64,000 bases of DNA from Atriophallophorus winterbourni (lineage: Eukaryota > Platyhelminthes > Trematoda > Plagiorchiida > Microphallidae), in contig JACCGJ010001485.1 of assembly GCA_013407085.1 (NCBI GenBank), positions 62,001-126,000 of the forward strand, read 5' to 3'. The notes beneath the pieces are model-generated. The model made no database searches. It saw nothing but the letters and a program-made list of their open reading frames with translations, and was not told the origin of the DNA. Made by a program: the position numbers and the translations under genes. Shown here in pieces: positions 1 through 13,100 of this stretch (within the stretch, counting starts at the first letter, position 1; each line of letters begins with the position of its first letter).

Positions 1-1049
1 ACTGTTTCAATAATTTGTTTGAAAATGTTGGTTGCTAAGTCAGGTATCACCGTTTCGGATGTTGGATTTATAGGAATAATGAATCATAATGTTTGACTTG
101 GTACGTGTGTAATAATCGCTAATTTCGGAAACAAGAAGAGAACGAGAATTGCGATTAGGACGAAAAATAATTTCAGAACTCAGATCTCAGAACGTTTTAT
201 GGTAGATAAGGCAGTAAGTTTAAGAATGACCATAGGATGGCGAAGTATCTCGAGTAAAAATAGAAAGTTGCGATACGCCTCAGAATTTCAGAGAATGGTT
301 ATTTAACCAAGATTCGAATTTCTCTGAAATTACTTAACAAAACAAAACTAAAGCATGTTTGTTAGTGATATTTTTCGATCTGTTGTTTCTTATTGATGTG
401 AACGTTGGATTCTGAATACTCGATTAATATCTTACAAAATATTTGTAGGTTTTTCAGCTACTCGGAAAATTGATTAAACGTAATCCATTAGTTGCCTTAA
501 TTTCGGAACTTTCCTTCCCGAAAAGAAGCTCTATTTTGTATATTCTGTTCAGACGATCTTTCTTGACACATGCTTTATACTTTCTCTATTAGTTAACCTC
601 ACATTCTACAGATAATTAGAACATAAGGTTCTAAAATCATGTTAGAAGAGATTGTGATCACGTATGTCACCCCAAAGCGGAAATTTGAAATTCAATCGTA
701 CGCTGAAAAATCTGACTGCCTGGCCATGGAAGTAATCCTCGTTTGTGTGTTACAATTTAGCCATGTCCACAATATGTGAGGGTGTATCCCCACAAACTAT
801 TTCAAGTACTTTTTAAATAACCTTATAACCGAGTGAGAGTTAATAATAGTGGAAGTTAAATTTGACATATATATATCGTGATTGACTATTCTATTATGTA
901 TCAAGCGATATCTCAATGAGCTAGTAGCGTTTTCCTAATGAAAAGCAAAGTTACTCTCTCACTATTTGATTTTCGCGCGCGTAGTTCGTACGATAGTTCC
1001 AAGGTCGTTTTCATTATGCCCGGTTGAATATACATCTGTTTTACTCTAG
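1..1049 (+). other. Intron or upstream sequence, nothing recognised
   Basis: AT-rich sequence before the first recognisable exon. I see no exon-like open frame with Ig or FN3 motifs, no RNA gene and no clear transposon. It is presumed to be intronic, because exon 1 begins inside a domain and inside a codon. Confidence 0.5.
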
Positions 1050-1137
1050 GTTTACTGTGGAATTTGACGGTGAACCAGCACCTTGTGTATCATGGTTCCG
1101 TGATGATGTCATAGTGGATGAGAAACCAGAATATGTG
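1050..1137 (+). CDS. Exon 1 in window: middle of Ig domain 1
   Basis: The exon lies between a ctctag acceptor and a gtgagt donor. It encodes the B-C-D strand part of an I-set Ig: [11 protein letters not shown], the buried Trp in VSWFRDD, then DEKPEYV. The first base completes a codon from an exon left of the window, so the N-terminal Ig strands are missing here. It ends on a codon boundary and joins exon 2 in frame. Confidence 0.75.
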
Positions 1138-4100
1138 GTGAGTTGCTCCAGTTGAGTTGGAAGAGAATATTTATACTAAACATTCTTATATTCTTACGCA
1201 CACAACGTAATTAGGGAGATGAAACTCTTCCTTGGCAGCTCGCCTCAAGTTGTGCAAGACATCGCTGCAAAAAATGAAACCAATCAATATCGGACACCAT
1301 AAATAAAATTAGTCACGTGATATTTGACAGTCTGATGAGATTGATGATTAGACAATGCAAAATCCTTTGATCTAACGCAACTTCTCAGAGCGTTAGACGA
1401 CTGGAAGAAAGAGATGGATAGAGGTAACTGCATTCACGTTTGATATTTGGACATTTCAAAAGCTTTCGATAGAGTCAATCACCATCTGCTTCTAAAAAAA
1501 CGGATGCACTCAGGAATGTGTGATTCACTCTCGTCGTGGTTGTGGATCTCCAAGCAAGAGTTAAAGTAAATAGATGGCTAGCAAATAATATTAAAACCAC
1601 CAATGGAGTCGTCCTTCGATGATAAGTGCTAGGTTCGCTTCTTTTTCTCTTATTCTTAAACGATTTATTTCTACTCGTGCATCCAAAATAGTTCTGTTCA
1701 CGCATGATATGAAAATTTGGGCGCGAATCAGTTCTACTGCAGATTGTGAGAAACTTCTAAATGATTCGAACACAGCGTCAGCTTGGGTGGCTGTGATTGA
1801 TATAACATTTAACACTCGGGAATGCATGATGCTCAACCTTAACAAGAATGCTCACTGGTTATATCGATTGTGAATTGAAAAGTTGGCATGGAGCTCGGTG
1901 GAAAAATATATTGGAGTATGGGTTAGTGGAAATTTGAAGTGCGCGGGGTTCATTGACAGAATGCATATCGACAGGCTAGCAGATTGTTCAGTATCTTTCG
2001 AAGAATATTTGGAAGATTCTCGTTGGTAACTTTACCGAGGATATTGAACGTCTAATTTCGTCCTACGATGTAGTATAAGATAGAGGTCTGGGCTTCTTGG
2101 CTACGGAAATATATATTATTGCTCTTTTCAATAAAAGCTATAACCGAGTAGCAAAGTTAATGATATGTCTCCGTATTGATTTTCGGTGCTATTTTTTGCC
2201 TGGTGATACGTAAAGCGAAATTGGACTTATATATGCAAACGAACATCATTCGTGAGCCATATATTCGATAAACTGTATTCGTTGTATGCATTCACATTTA
2301 CATTTATACCGTAATCCCGTGATGTTGTAAAGTGTTAAATTTTCTAACCAAAAATCCATTCAATCCTTCACGTTATTTGACGGGAGTTTTAGTTGTACCA
2401 TTCAAACCATAGCTCACATTTTATTTGATTTAAAACTTAGATAAATGATATAATCAAGTTAATTCTGAATGTTATTAAACTAAGCTATTCACACATTTTG
2501 TTAATGCTTTAAATACCGTGCATTTGACACACCTGGAGTTGGTGCGACACTAATACAACATGTGAATTCGTAATTACCCAAGTTCACCGATGGCAATATT
2601 TCCATATTTTTATTCTGTGATGTGCTAGATCGAAAATACATCGCAATCAAGTCGGCTTACAATTCCTCGAGTTTCCATGAACGATGCAGGGCAGTTCACT
2701 GTCTTACTGAGCAACCCTGCTGGAAAAGCTTGTAGCAATGCCACCTTGAATGTCGAAGCAGCACCCCCAGAACCAGTTGGTCAGCCACCAAGATTTGAGA
2801 CTCCGCTGATGCCATCAGGCACGATTCAAGCTGGCGAAGCGGTCACATTTGAATGCAAAGTGAGTCATGCTTTACTGATAAGTTGACATTCCACATGTTC
2901 AAGTGTCTCATACTTCAAGGTCGTTCTGATGACACTGGAAGGCAATACGATTAAGCCCATTGACGCGAATTGTCATTTATATTTCGTGATGACTTGCTGA
3001 TCAACTTGTTCCAAAGAAGTTGACCATTTGGTGCTTTTGAAATATCTGCCCCATTTCATCGCGCGAGTAGCTACAAGGTCATATAAAAACCGCAATTTAG
3101 ACAACCGAGCTTATAGAGATTTCAGCTTGGAACCAAGTTATTGTGAAGAATTAGGGATGATACCATCACAATCAGTCTAAAGAAAGCGCACTTCTGAAAT
3201 AACAAGTGTATTGTGCTATTATTATTATATTATTATATCACTCTCTGTAGAATGTGATAACATTTTCCAATAATGCTCTCATAAAAAACAAAACAGCTTC
3301 AAATCCTTGATTTTCGGTAATTTCACAAAATAGAAATATATTTTCATCCTTTGATAGTCAATTATTTTTGTCCATAAGCTTCTTAAATTTTGTCAGATAG
3401 TAGAGACTACATTGACATGAATGAAAACCAAAAACGGTACAAAGTAGATTGTATGGTATCTTATACTCAGTGCTCTTCGATAAAGATTTAATCATAGCAT
3501 AACTTATTGCCGATATAACAAAGTCGTCTTCTGTATTTCGGTCTAATATTCTGTACGTTCGTTTCTCTCAGCTACATTCGCATAAAAACCGTTTAACAAG
3601 ACTTTATTGTTGATAAAGACACTGGTTCATTGCTACAACATCGTTTTTACAATGTACAACAGTGAATTCGAATGTTTCACCTTTTCAGGTACATGGTGAG
3701 CCAGTACCCCAGGTCCATTGGGAACGCAATGGAGTTCGGCTGTCAATATCGGATACAGCTCACTTGAGAATGTTTGATCAACCACCGTTTCACACCCTGG
3801 TAATTTGCGCAGCGACGGTCGAGGATACTGGTCAATACCAATGTGTGGCGGTTAATCCTTTTGGACAGGATGTGTGTAGTGCCAAGATTGAAGTTCAAGG
3901 TCAGTTCCCAAACAGGATGAGAGATCATGTGTGGGTTGATGCCTGTTTGTGTGTGTTCAAAGTTATCCATGGTCACAAATGAGCTAACTGCAACGAAAGT
4001 TCGGGAGTTGTAAACTTCTGAAAACCTCCGCTGATTCATCCGAAATCAGTGCGAATCATTCACCTCGCGCAAGTTAAACAAACGCGATAAATAAATAAAA

Positions 4101-7100
4101 ATGAATACTGGGAATGTCTTATTCATCCTAACGTTACGCTGTATTTTCATCCTTTCTGCATGAAAAAACGTGATTTCCAAAGTAAACCAACCTCCGTCTA
4201 ACTGTGTGGTTTGATAACTTTATACAAAGATCCTACGCGACAAGTAAGCGCTGGAATTGTTATTTTTGTTTGTATCCTTCGATCGATGTCGACCATGGAT
4301 GTACCTCATATGCGCACGATGATCTCGTGATACGAAGCGTTTCAAATGAACAAACCACCCGATTCTGAAAGAACAGTCATTCCCGAAGTGTTCACAGCGA
4401 CAGGCAGTACTTGGTCGATCGGCACGATGTTATCAATGGTGTTACGAAAAAATCAGAGCGAAATACACTCAAATCTCAGTACTATGCCACCCGTTGGGAC
4501 CGAGCAAGAGTGGCATAGTAGCGAGAGTGGCATAGTAACGAGGTTTTATAAAAACGGCTTTCTTTTCTCAAGTCCATCTATTTGCTCAATCGATTAGTCC
4601 AAAGCTCTCAGAAATCGTCGGCTGATGCATCTTCTTTCGTCGGATCACACGCTTGCATCAGTCTCGTCCAGGTTGAAGACTTCATCTGCAGAGAACTGCC
4701 TGAGTAAGGACCGGAGAACCTGCTGCTGCCAATCAATAAGCGATTGGGAATCCACCGCTCCAGCTTCGCCCTGCACTGCCTTGAACGTGACGCCATTGCG
4801 CTTCTTGAAGCTGTCTAATCAACCGTCGCTCGCCATGAAGTCTAGAATGTGCATCAGCTCGACCAGTCTTATCGCCTTCTCCTTGATTAGATCGCCGCTG
4901 ACAGGCAGATTCAGTCCTCTTGCTTGCTTCAGCCACATCAGCACTCCCTCCTCAAACTTCGAATCGTGAGGCTGCGTCAGATTCATGCGCTTCGATGGAA
5001 CTCCAGCTTTGATTGCAGCTTTAATTGCATCCTTCTTGCAGAGAATGCCCTTCACGTTGGTTCTCTTAACTTCGACGCCCCATTTCTTGCTAATCTCCCT
5101 CGCCAACTTGGACTGATTCGGATCCTTCTTCGCAGCATCGATGATCTCGAACTTCTCCTTCATCGTAAAGTGGTTCGCTTGCGCTTCTGAGCTGACATTA
5201 TGGGCTGAATAGTTTGAAAAATAAAGATGTCACTGTTGTGAGTTTCTGTTTGTGCGCGCGCTTTCGTGGGTCTATATATCAATACTTAAAGCAAGAGTAG
5301 GAAAGAGGCTTGTCGATGTGCGTGAGATGATTTGCTTGTTGTAGCTGGCGTCAGGGAGAAACATCTCGTGTTTGACCTTGAAACCGGCTGACTATATGCG
5401 TAAAATGCGCAAAAATGCACTTTCATATAGTCACAGAATAGTGGCATAGTAACGAGAGTAGGGAGTGGCATAGTAAATTTATTTTGTATTGAATTTTGTC
5501 GGGACTGAGCAAAAGTGGCATAGTAGCGAGAGTGCCATAGTAGCGAGGTGGCATAGTACCGAGATTTGAGTGTATATTCTTTCTAACAGGTTGTTAAGTT
5601 AAGGGCCTGTTTACTTTGAAATAATTAACGACAATTGTTACATCTGCCTATTCACAAGTTCAGTGCTTTCTTATATCTGGTCTCGGGAAATACCTATTCA
5701 ACCTTTGATCTCGTATGCGGCATATAAAGTGCTTACCTCATCGTAGACTTACCGAGACTGCACTACAATTCGTAAACAGATTTCAATCAATGTATAAAAT
5801 ACTCATATCCTCCAAACCGGTTTCTGGTTGTTCAAAGTCATTGAGTGAAGACAGCGAGTTCCGTTTCAACGAGCCCAGGAACACTGATAAAATGATAAAT
5901 AATGTTTAACTTTGACACTGCTGTGAGCTGCAGCCCTTACAACGACCCTGCGGCGTTCATCTAGAAGAACACGAAAGGTGAAGAGCTCATTACGATAATA
6001 GAATATCAATAAATTGTTTCGTTCACCAACCCTGCATGTAGAATGTTGTCAAGTTTTGATTGGTTATATTTCTGTTATGTTAAATCCGCTATCAACATCT
6101 CGCAATGATTAAATATATGCTGGCTGAAAAGCGCTACCAGATGAGCGCGAAGTTGGTAGTAGAGTAATAATGAAGCAGACAACTACGTTTTCACTTTAAC
6201 TAACAGACAATTCGGCTTTTTTCGAAAAAAATTGATTTTTCCTTCTGTCAGAGCCGTTTAAACCGAGTCAAATGGTGCCACCTTCAATATATCATGGTCC
6301 GAAAGACGTCGTCGTGATGGAATCTGAAAGTGTGACGTTTACGGCGAAAGTCAAAGGAGAACCAGGTTAGAGTTTTCTCCGATTGTTTGAACCGTGCTCC
6401 AGTGTTTCATAAACTTATAGCTTGCAGTATCTCGCAACGGAAATCTGCGCTAAGAGATGTGTACGTTAATTACGTCATGGTCGAAACTCCAGCTAGCATT
6501 TGGGTCTGTTCCATGAGATCAATGATTTCACTTACGTCGATGCATATCCTAGAACCCCCGAGTATTGTTCTGTTCAAGCAGACGGAAAGGCTCACAATGC
6601 TCTCTTTGTTATCGATGTCACGGATAGAGCCAAGAGTTAAAAAACTAAATCATTAAAAATAAAATAAACTCAAGTATGGCGAGATTTAGAAGTTCTCACA
6701 TCCTCTTCACGTACACAATACAACCATGATCTGGCTGTTTGTCATCATCCGGTGGAGACAGTAAGATTAGTTCAAGAGAGCATTGAAACAGAAGAACAGT
6801 GTTAAACAAGTTCTAATTTAATGCCACGGTTAATTCGATTAGCACAGTCGAACTTTGGATTACCGATCCATTCAGTTGATCCGATGACTTAGATCTACCT
6901 TGTGAATTGTTCATCAAAAGGTTGGCTGTGCCAAGCTGATTTACAACAGCATTCGCATATTACTTTTGTTAAACTCAAATGGGATGACGACATGAGGTTA
7001 TCTCAAGAGTGATCGGATGACCTTATGCCATGATCGTTATTATTTCATTCATTGTTAGGACACTTGATTTCGTAAGGTTCGGCTTCATTATCGCCAGTAC

Positions 7101-10100
7101 ACTTGCTACTCAACTCTGCGAATCAATCCATGTTTCTGTTGCTCAAGGGTAGAGTTTATAAAGCGACCGTTCTGTGTGTTGGTGTGAAACTTGGACCTTA
7201 CGTAAACAGCATATCCGGCGTCTTCAAGTATTCGACAACCGCTGTCGTCGCAGCATTTTAGAAGTTAGCTCTTATCGATACATACGTAAAGATGCTTTCC
7301 GTAATAATATTTGCAAGAATTGATCCTCTTTGGAACTCTATCCCCAGCTATTGAATACCTGGCTGTTTGAACCTATAAATATTCATCCAGTATCTCACTC
7401 TTGCGTGCTTTTAGCGCACATACAAAGTTTTGATTACTTTTTGTTATCGCATAATATTGAAGGGTCTGTGAATTTCGGTTTAAACAAAACTGTAATGCTC
7501 ATTTGCATGCATTTACATCACACACCACACGAACGGTTTCGCACTGTTTGCACTCATCAGGTAGGAACAGTAGGATCAGGATCCGCATGCACTTGAAACA
7601 ACGGAAAATGGTAAACAAGTTGCTGTTGTAAGCCACTGTTTGATAAGATTGGCAAGACCAATCTGTTCAATCACATTTGCCCATGAACAAAAGTGCTCAT
7701 CTGTATGCATTTCCATCACAAACACACCCTGCGACCGGTTACATGCTGCTTGCATTCACCATGTAGGGACAGCAGCATGTCTATGGGCACGTGTGATTGA
7801 ACAGGTTGGTCATGTCAATCTTATCAAACAGTGGCATTCAAGCACAACTTGTTTTCCATTCTTTCACTGTTTCAAGCGCACCTGAGTGCAAACAGCACGA
7901 AACCGGTCGTGGTGGGTGCGTGTGTGTGTGATGGAAACGCATGCAAACGAGCACTTTTGTTCATGGTTATGGGTTTAACTCCATCTACGTATATATGGGC
8001 ACATGTGATTGAACCTTAGTAAACTGTTTTACAAGCGCTACTTGAGAAATGTAATGCATTTCTATTGCCCACCAATTATGCAAACTGCGAATAGAATAAG
8101 GGTATCCGATGTGCTTAGACCTTGTTTTCGTGCGCATTCTTTGCGTTTATCGAGTGTTGCGTTGATCAAATCCCCAGCACCTACAACCGATTTCCGGCTG
8201 AATAATGTCACCAGATGCAGAGCGTATGTTCAGGTAACAGCGAAAAAGTAATAAATAGATTTCGCAGCCACCGTTCACTTCATTACGATGTTCAAATAAA
8301 ATATAAACGTTCTCATAGCACGATATAAAATTAAAGATTCACGATTCAAGAACTAGGTGGATTTTTCGCTATCCAAGAGTAAGTGTCCTTGCACAAATAC
8401 ATGACGCTCAGCAAGCACAAACAAAACTTGTGAAACTTGGAAGCCGTGTGTCTTTGTACACAATCTTCGTATTTCCACAGCTCCTGAGGTCTTCTGGATG
8501 AGACGCGGTGAAGTGATCAAACCGTCGAGTTTCTTACAACCACAAATTTTACCAACGGGTGAAGCACGATTGGTCATCGCGAGCGCATATCTGGAGGACT
8601 CCGGTGACTACACTGTGTGCGCGCGTAACGCTGCCGGTGAAACCTCGGCGACCGCGCGTTTGACAGTTCAAGGTAAGTCCGCACTGTTATAGCCAGATAG
8701 TCACAGGAATATGTATTGTGTACACGCAGCCTTCTCGGTCTGCCCGACTAGCAGTCCAACGTAAAAGTGGATCAACAACGCAACACGCACATGATGTGCA
8801 CACACACACAAATCGATACATGTCCCCGGGCGAATGAGCGCCATCACGTGATGTTAGTTGGACAGACACACGCACACGACACGCACCAGTTCAGTCAATT
8901 AGCATAAATTTCAATTTGCAAATGAGGATTTATCCTCGAATTCGCAAATAATTGGGTTTAGCACAAAGTCAGATAGGCGTTCGATTGTCAGGTCACGGAT
9001 ACGCATACCTGATGAGCGGCAACAACCGCGAAACCGGTCGTGTGCTTCCGTCCTGCTTTTCGAACGTCATATACTACTTAATAATATAAATCTGGCTTAA
9101 ATCAAAAATTAGCATAAATTCCAGTCCGTCGGTGGCCTATTGATCTGTTACTACTTAAAGCATGTTAGAAGCTTGTGGTTATGAAAATAATAGTAATTAT
9201 TAACATTATTAATAATCTTTTTGTTAACTATTTAGCAATAAACCATATAAAGCTGCTTGCATGGTCGGCAGAGCCTGAGTGGTTTGGGGATAAATCCCCA
9301 TTCCTCAAAATGCTCCAACGGCGAGTGTCTTATAAGGCCTCTGACAACCATGCAAATCTGTTTCTCTGCATGCGAGGTTCTGTGTGGCCGGGCGTAATCG
9401 CTTCTACTGCCAGGGGAAGGGGCAAAGGCCGCTGGCTGACTCCGCATAAGCAGTTTTTGATTCGGAATGGTGGAGCTCGAAGGCGGTAAACCTGAGCGAA
9501 GAAAAACCTTAAAACATAAATCCAATCATGGAAAGGGCTTCGTGAGCCAGTGCCGATGAAGAACCTAGAACTGAAGTTCCCTTAGGCCGTTCGTAGTTGT
9601 ATACTGTCTTGACAACTCAAAGGACCACATCGTTGTTCAAATGCTTTAGCCAATGTTCCAACGTTGTCATGGAAATGAAACAATTGCTGCGCGGGTAAGA
9701 GCTAGTTCTCCTACCCTGGCGTACATCTCCTACCATATGCAATTATTTACAGAAAATTCACCCTCAATCGTCTTTTTGACAAACAACCGTTTAATCCCGG
9801 TCATTAATGAAAACTGCCTAGTGTGAGCGAAATCATCTCAACTCACTTTTATTAGGCCATGCTTATTTGCGTAATATCAAATGATCTAACATATCAGTAC
9901 TTATATGTAAACAACGCTGCAAAACCTTTCGATCATTTTTCAATTTCAGCTCCCATACCTGAAATGCGACCACCGAAGTTTCTCGTTCCACTGCCATCCA
10001 CGCCAATCGAGGTGCAAGAAGGGCGCTCGGTGGAACTCAAGGTCGTTGTTGATGGAATCCCCGAGCCTGACATCACTTGGTACCGAAACGGACAGTTGTT

Positions 10101-13100
10101 TGAGTCTACTCCTGATTGGAAGGTGAATAATTGCAAACATCTAGCGGCATTTCATGTCATTCAATTCATCCCTACCATACAACATTATCTTCCCTCCGAA
10201 CAGGTGACCACTGCAGATCAAACTTCTATCATTCAATGTCATGAAGTATTTATTGAGGACTCTGCGACTTGGACAGTGAAGGCGAGCAATACGAGCGGTA
10301 GTGCAGAATGCTCAACACGACTCGTTGTGCTCCAAGAAAAACCAGGTTAGTGTGCGATGGTAAACTTTGCTCTGATATCACAGTTTGCTCGAGTGATTTA
10401 CCTGTCCGGATCGCATCCAGCTGTCATACAGATCAAAACGTTTAGAACACTAAGCAGATAAATCGAGCGTTTCGTATCCATGCTGTTTCTTCGTAGACTC
10501 CGGAAAAGCGGTGCCTCAAAAAGTCTGTACATCACTACGGCGGATGAGTTGTTTTTCCAAAGTACCCAGGTGGCCTTAAACTTTTCGACGAGTTACATTT
10601 ATTATACCCGGTGACATTGATGTATTAGAGCTAGCATAAGGTATCTCTAGAGCATGGGTAAATATACGCTAACCAACCTGCATTCCTCTTGCTTTTAGAA
10701 CTTTATATACTACACATTTGTAAATTATGAGTTCAAACTCAAATTAGCGATGTCATTCGAATTTGGCAACATATTCCACAGTCATTGCTGCTGCATTAAA
10801 TTTATTGTTGGACTTAGCTTAGTCCTCACAGGAAGCTAAATTTTAAGTTGCAAATGAGGATTAATCCTCGACTTTGCGAAAAATTGGGCTTAGCTCGAAA
10901 CAAAAGTGATGTGAGGATATTGCGTAACGAATACACATACCTGATGAAAGGCAACAACTATGGAACCGGTCGTATGTTTCATATACTACTCATTTGGAGA
11001 TGTTGACTTCAACTGAAAATTACTCTGTATCTATCTGGATAATGCTGATGGAGGCAACACTGGTATGAAATCACAAGTAAGAAATTTACATAACTGGAAG
11101 CTCGGTTTGCTATTGTGAATCACTTTGAAACGAGTATTTAAAATCAATCAATCAATCTTGCTAATAATTACAACACGGCTGTAATCAAGTGTCGATGGTG
11201 AAAGAAGTAATCTTTGACGACTTTAACTTCGAAGCAATGAGTTATATCAAGTATACTTAGGTTGGGGATGTAATAAACAATTTGCATCTCTGATTCGTAT
11301 AAAGAACGTGCACGGTGTCATGAATGGTGTATTTAAAGATATCACTGTCGATCGTGTCCAACACGTGAAATTACTCAAAACGCGGGTCATCCCAGTCGAA
11401 ATAATAAAATGGATCTGTGGATTTTTTTGACAGATCTCGATATGTTGAACTCAACAGGCTACGCTCTTTGCTGCCCACTGCGAAAGGGGTACTTCGAAGA
11501 GCAATTTTTTCTCCCTCATTCTTTTTAGCCTACCTGACTGCGCCTCCACAGTCACTCTCAACGTTCACTACGCCGACAACGTAGTCATCGGGTGTGCAGT
11601 ACCCAGAATCTACTCTTTGAATCCGTACTCTGCTGCTTTAGATGAAATTACTACCTGTTCCGAAGAAAGATGCCTGTCTTTAAACCCCGAAATATGTGCT
11701 GAACTTGTGTTCACAAAATCTGTTTGGTGAATGTCGCGATGCATTTTGCAGTAGTCTCACTTTATTTAGAATTGAGTCCACAGACTTGACGACAGAGAAG
11801 CATTTCAATTATCTAGGCTTCACCACTTCCGACAACCTGTTATGTTCTTTTAAAAGACTTGGTATTACTCAAATAGTGTATCAGGATCGTTTCACGTGCA
11901 AGCTCTGTTCCTTTTGAAGAAAAAAACTCTTAAAGCAACATTTTCCTCTTGCACATAAAGCATTCTCCTACCTACCTACCTACCCACACAAAACTACTTG
12001 TTTTTCTCATTATCTATCTAGCGGGCCACGTATCCTAATCTTAGGTTTATGGTTGCGGAAAATAAAAACTTAAAAAATAAGGTGTCATAATACAACCGAG
12101 ATAGTGATTGTTTTACAGATGCTTCAAACACTAAACCAGTGGTGCAGAATAAACTCCCAGCATTCCAATAAACTTTTATTCACAATTGACGTCGCGGTGT
12201 GCTTTCAGCTTGCGCGAATAACTAGCAGTGTTCATTCTGTTGCGATGCTAAAAGCCAGTAACACCGGTCATTTCTGGATCCATGAGAGTTGAATTCTGAA
12301 CTAAGAAAGACGGTAATGACAGTTTCTGTGTACCTAGAAATAGCGATTAGATATTACGGTAGGTTTAGTAGCTTAATCAATTAGTGCTTGATCTTGACCT
12401 GGTAAATAATCCGTAAAAATTATGTTTATCCTACAGACGTTTGCTCCGAACGCTTTGAACTAGGTTTTTTGTTTGCAACAAGTTCTGCAAGATAATGAAC
12501 GTATACGCGTGGTCGTCACGCTAAGCTTTCAGGTATCTAATCGAAACTGAACACTTGGTACATTAGCTCATTACAAATCACATGTTTGATGTATGGTGGG
12601 ATCGCTCACATTCCCCACACGTATATTCCACACCCGGTTTTGTGTGTGTTGGTCATCGTCACACGGAGCTAGTGTGAGTAGTTTCGATGGGAGCGTTGAA
12701 CCTTTTTGACGCATGGTTGGTTATAATGTGTAAGTTTAATTCTGGTACACAGTGTATGGTTCCCAACTTAAAATGCAAGACCGTTTTATTCAAACGGTTC
12801 GTGAACAGCAGCATAATATGTTCAACCAGAATATCTAACTAAAATTACATATCGAAACTTCGAAAGAAGTTTCGCTGATGATGTCATCTAGTTTGATGAC
12901 GAAACTTCCGCAATCAACCATACCAGCTCGGAGAACAACTATGAACTACAATCCGGTACCTGAGCTACAAGTTTTCAAAACTACAGGGAGGGCATTTGGC
13001 AAGTTGTACTCAAATTATAACCATGAGACGAAAATGTGGACCAAAATTTGATGGAAGGGTAATTCTGCTGGTTACTTAAAAAGGATGAAACTTCCAAATT

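Noticed and set aside
1475..1873. Small host genes in the first intron
   Set aside because: The open frames lie inside the reverse-transcriptase remnant, and only short out-of-frame pieces have protein-like character.
12868..12910. Calling the GTCATC-type blocks as certain ribozymes
   Set aside because: All three copies have an extra base between CTGATGA and helix II, and one has a core substitution, so they are reported only as hammerhead-like.
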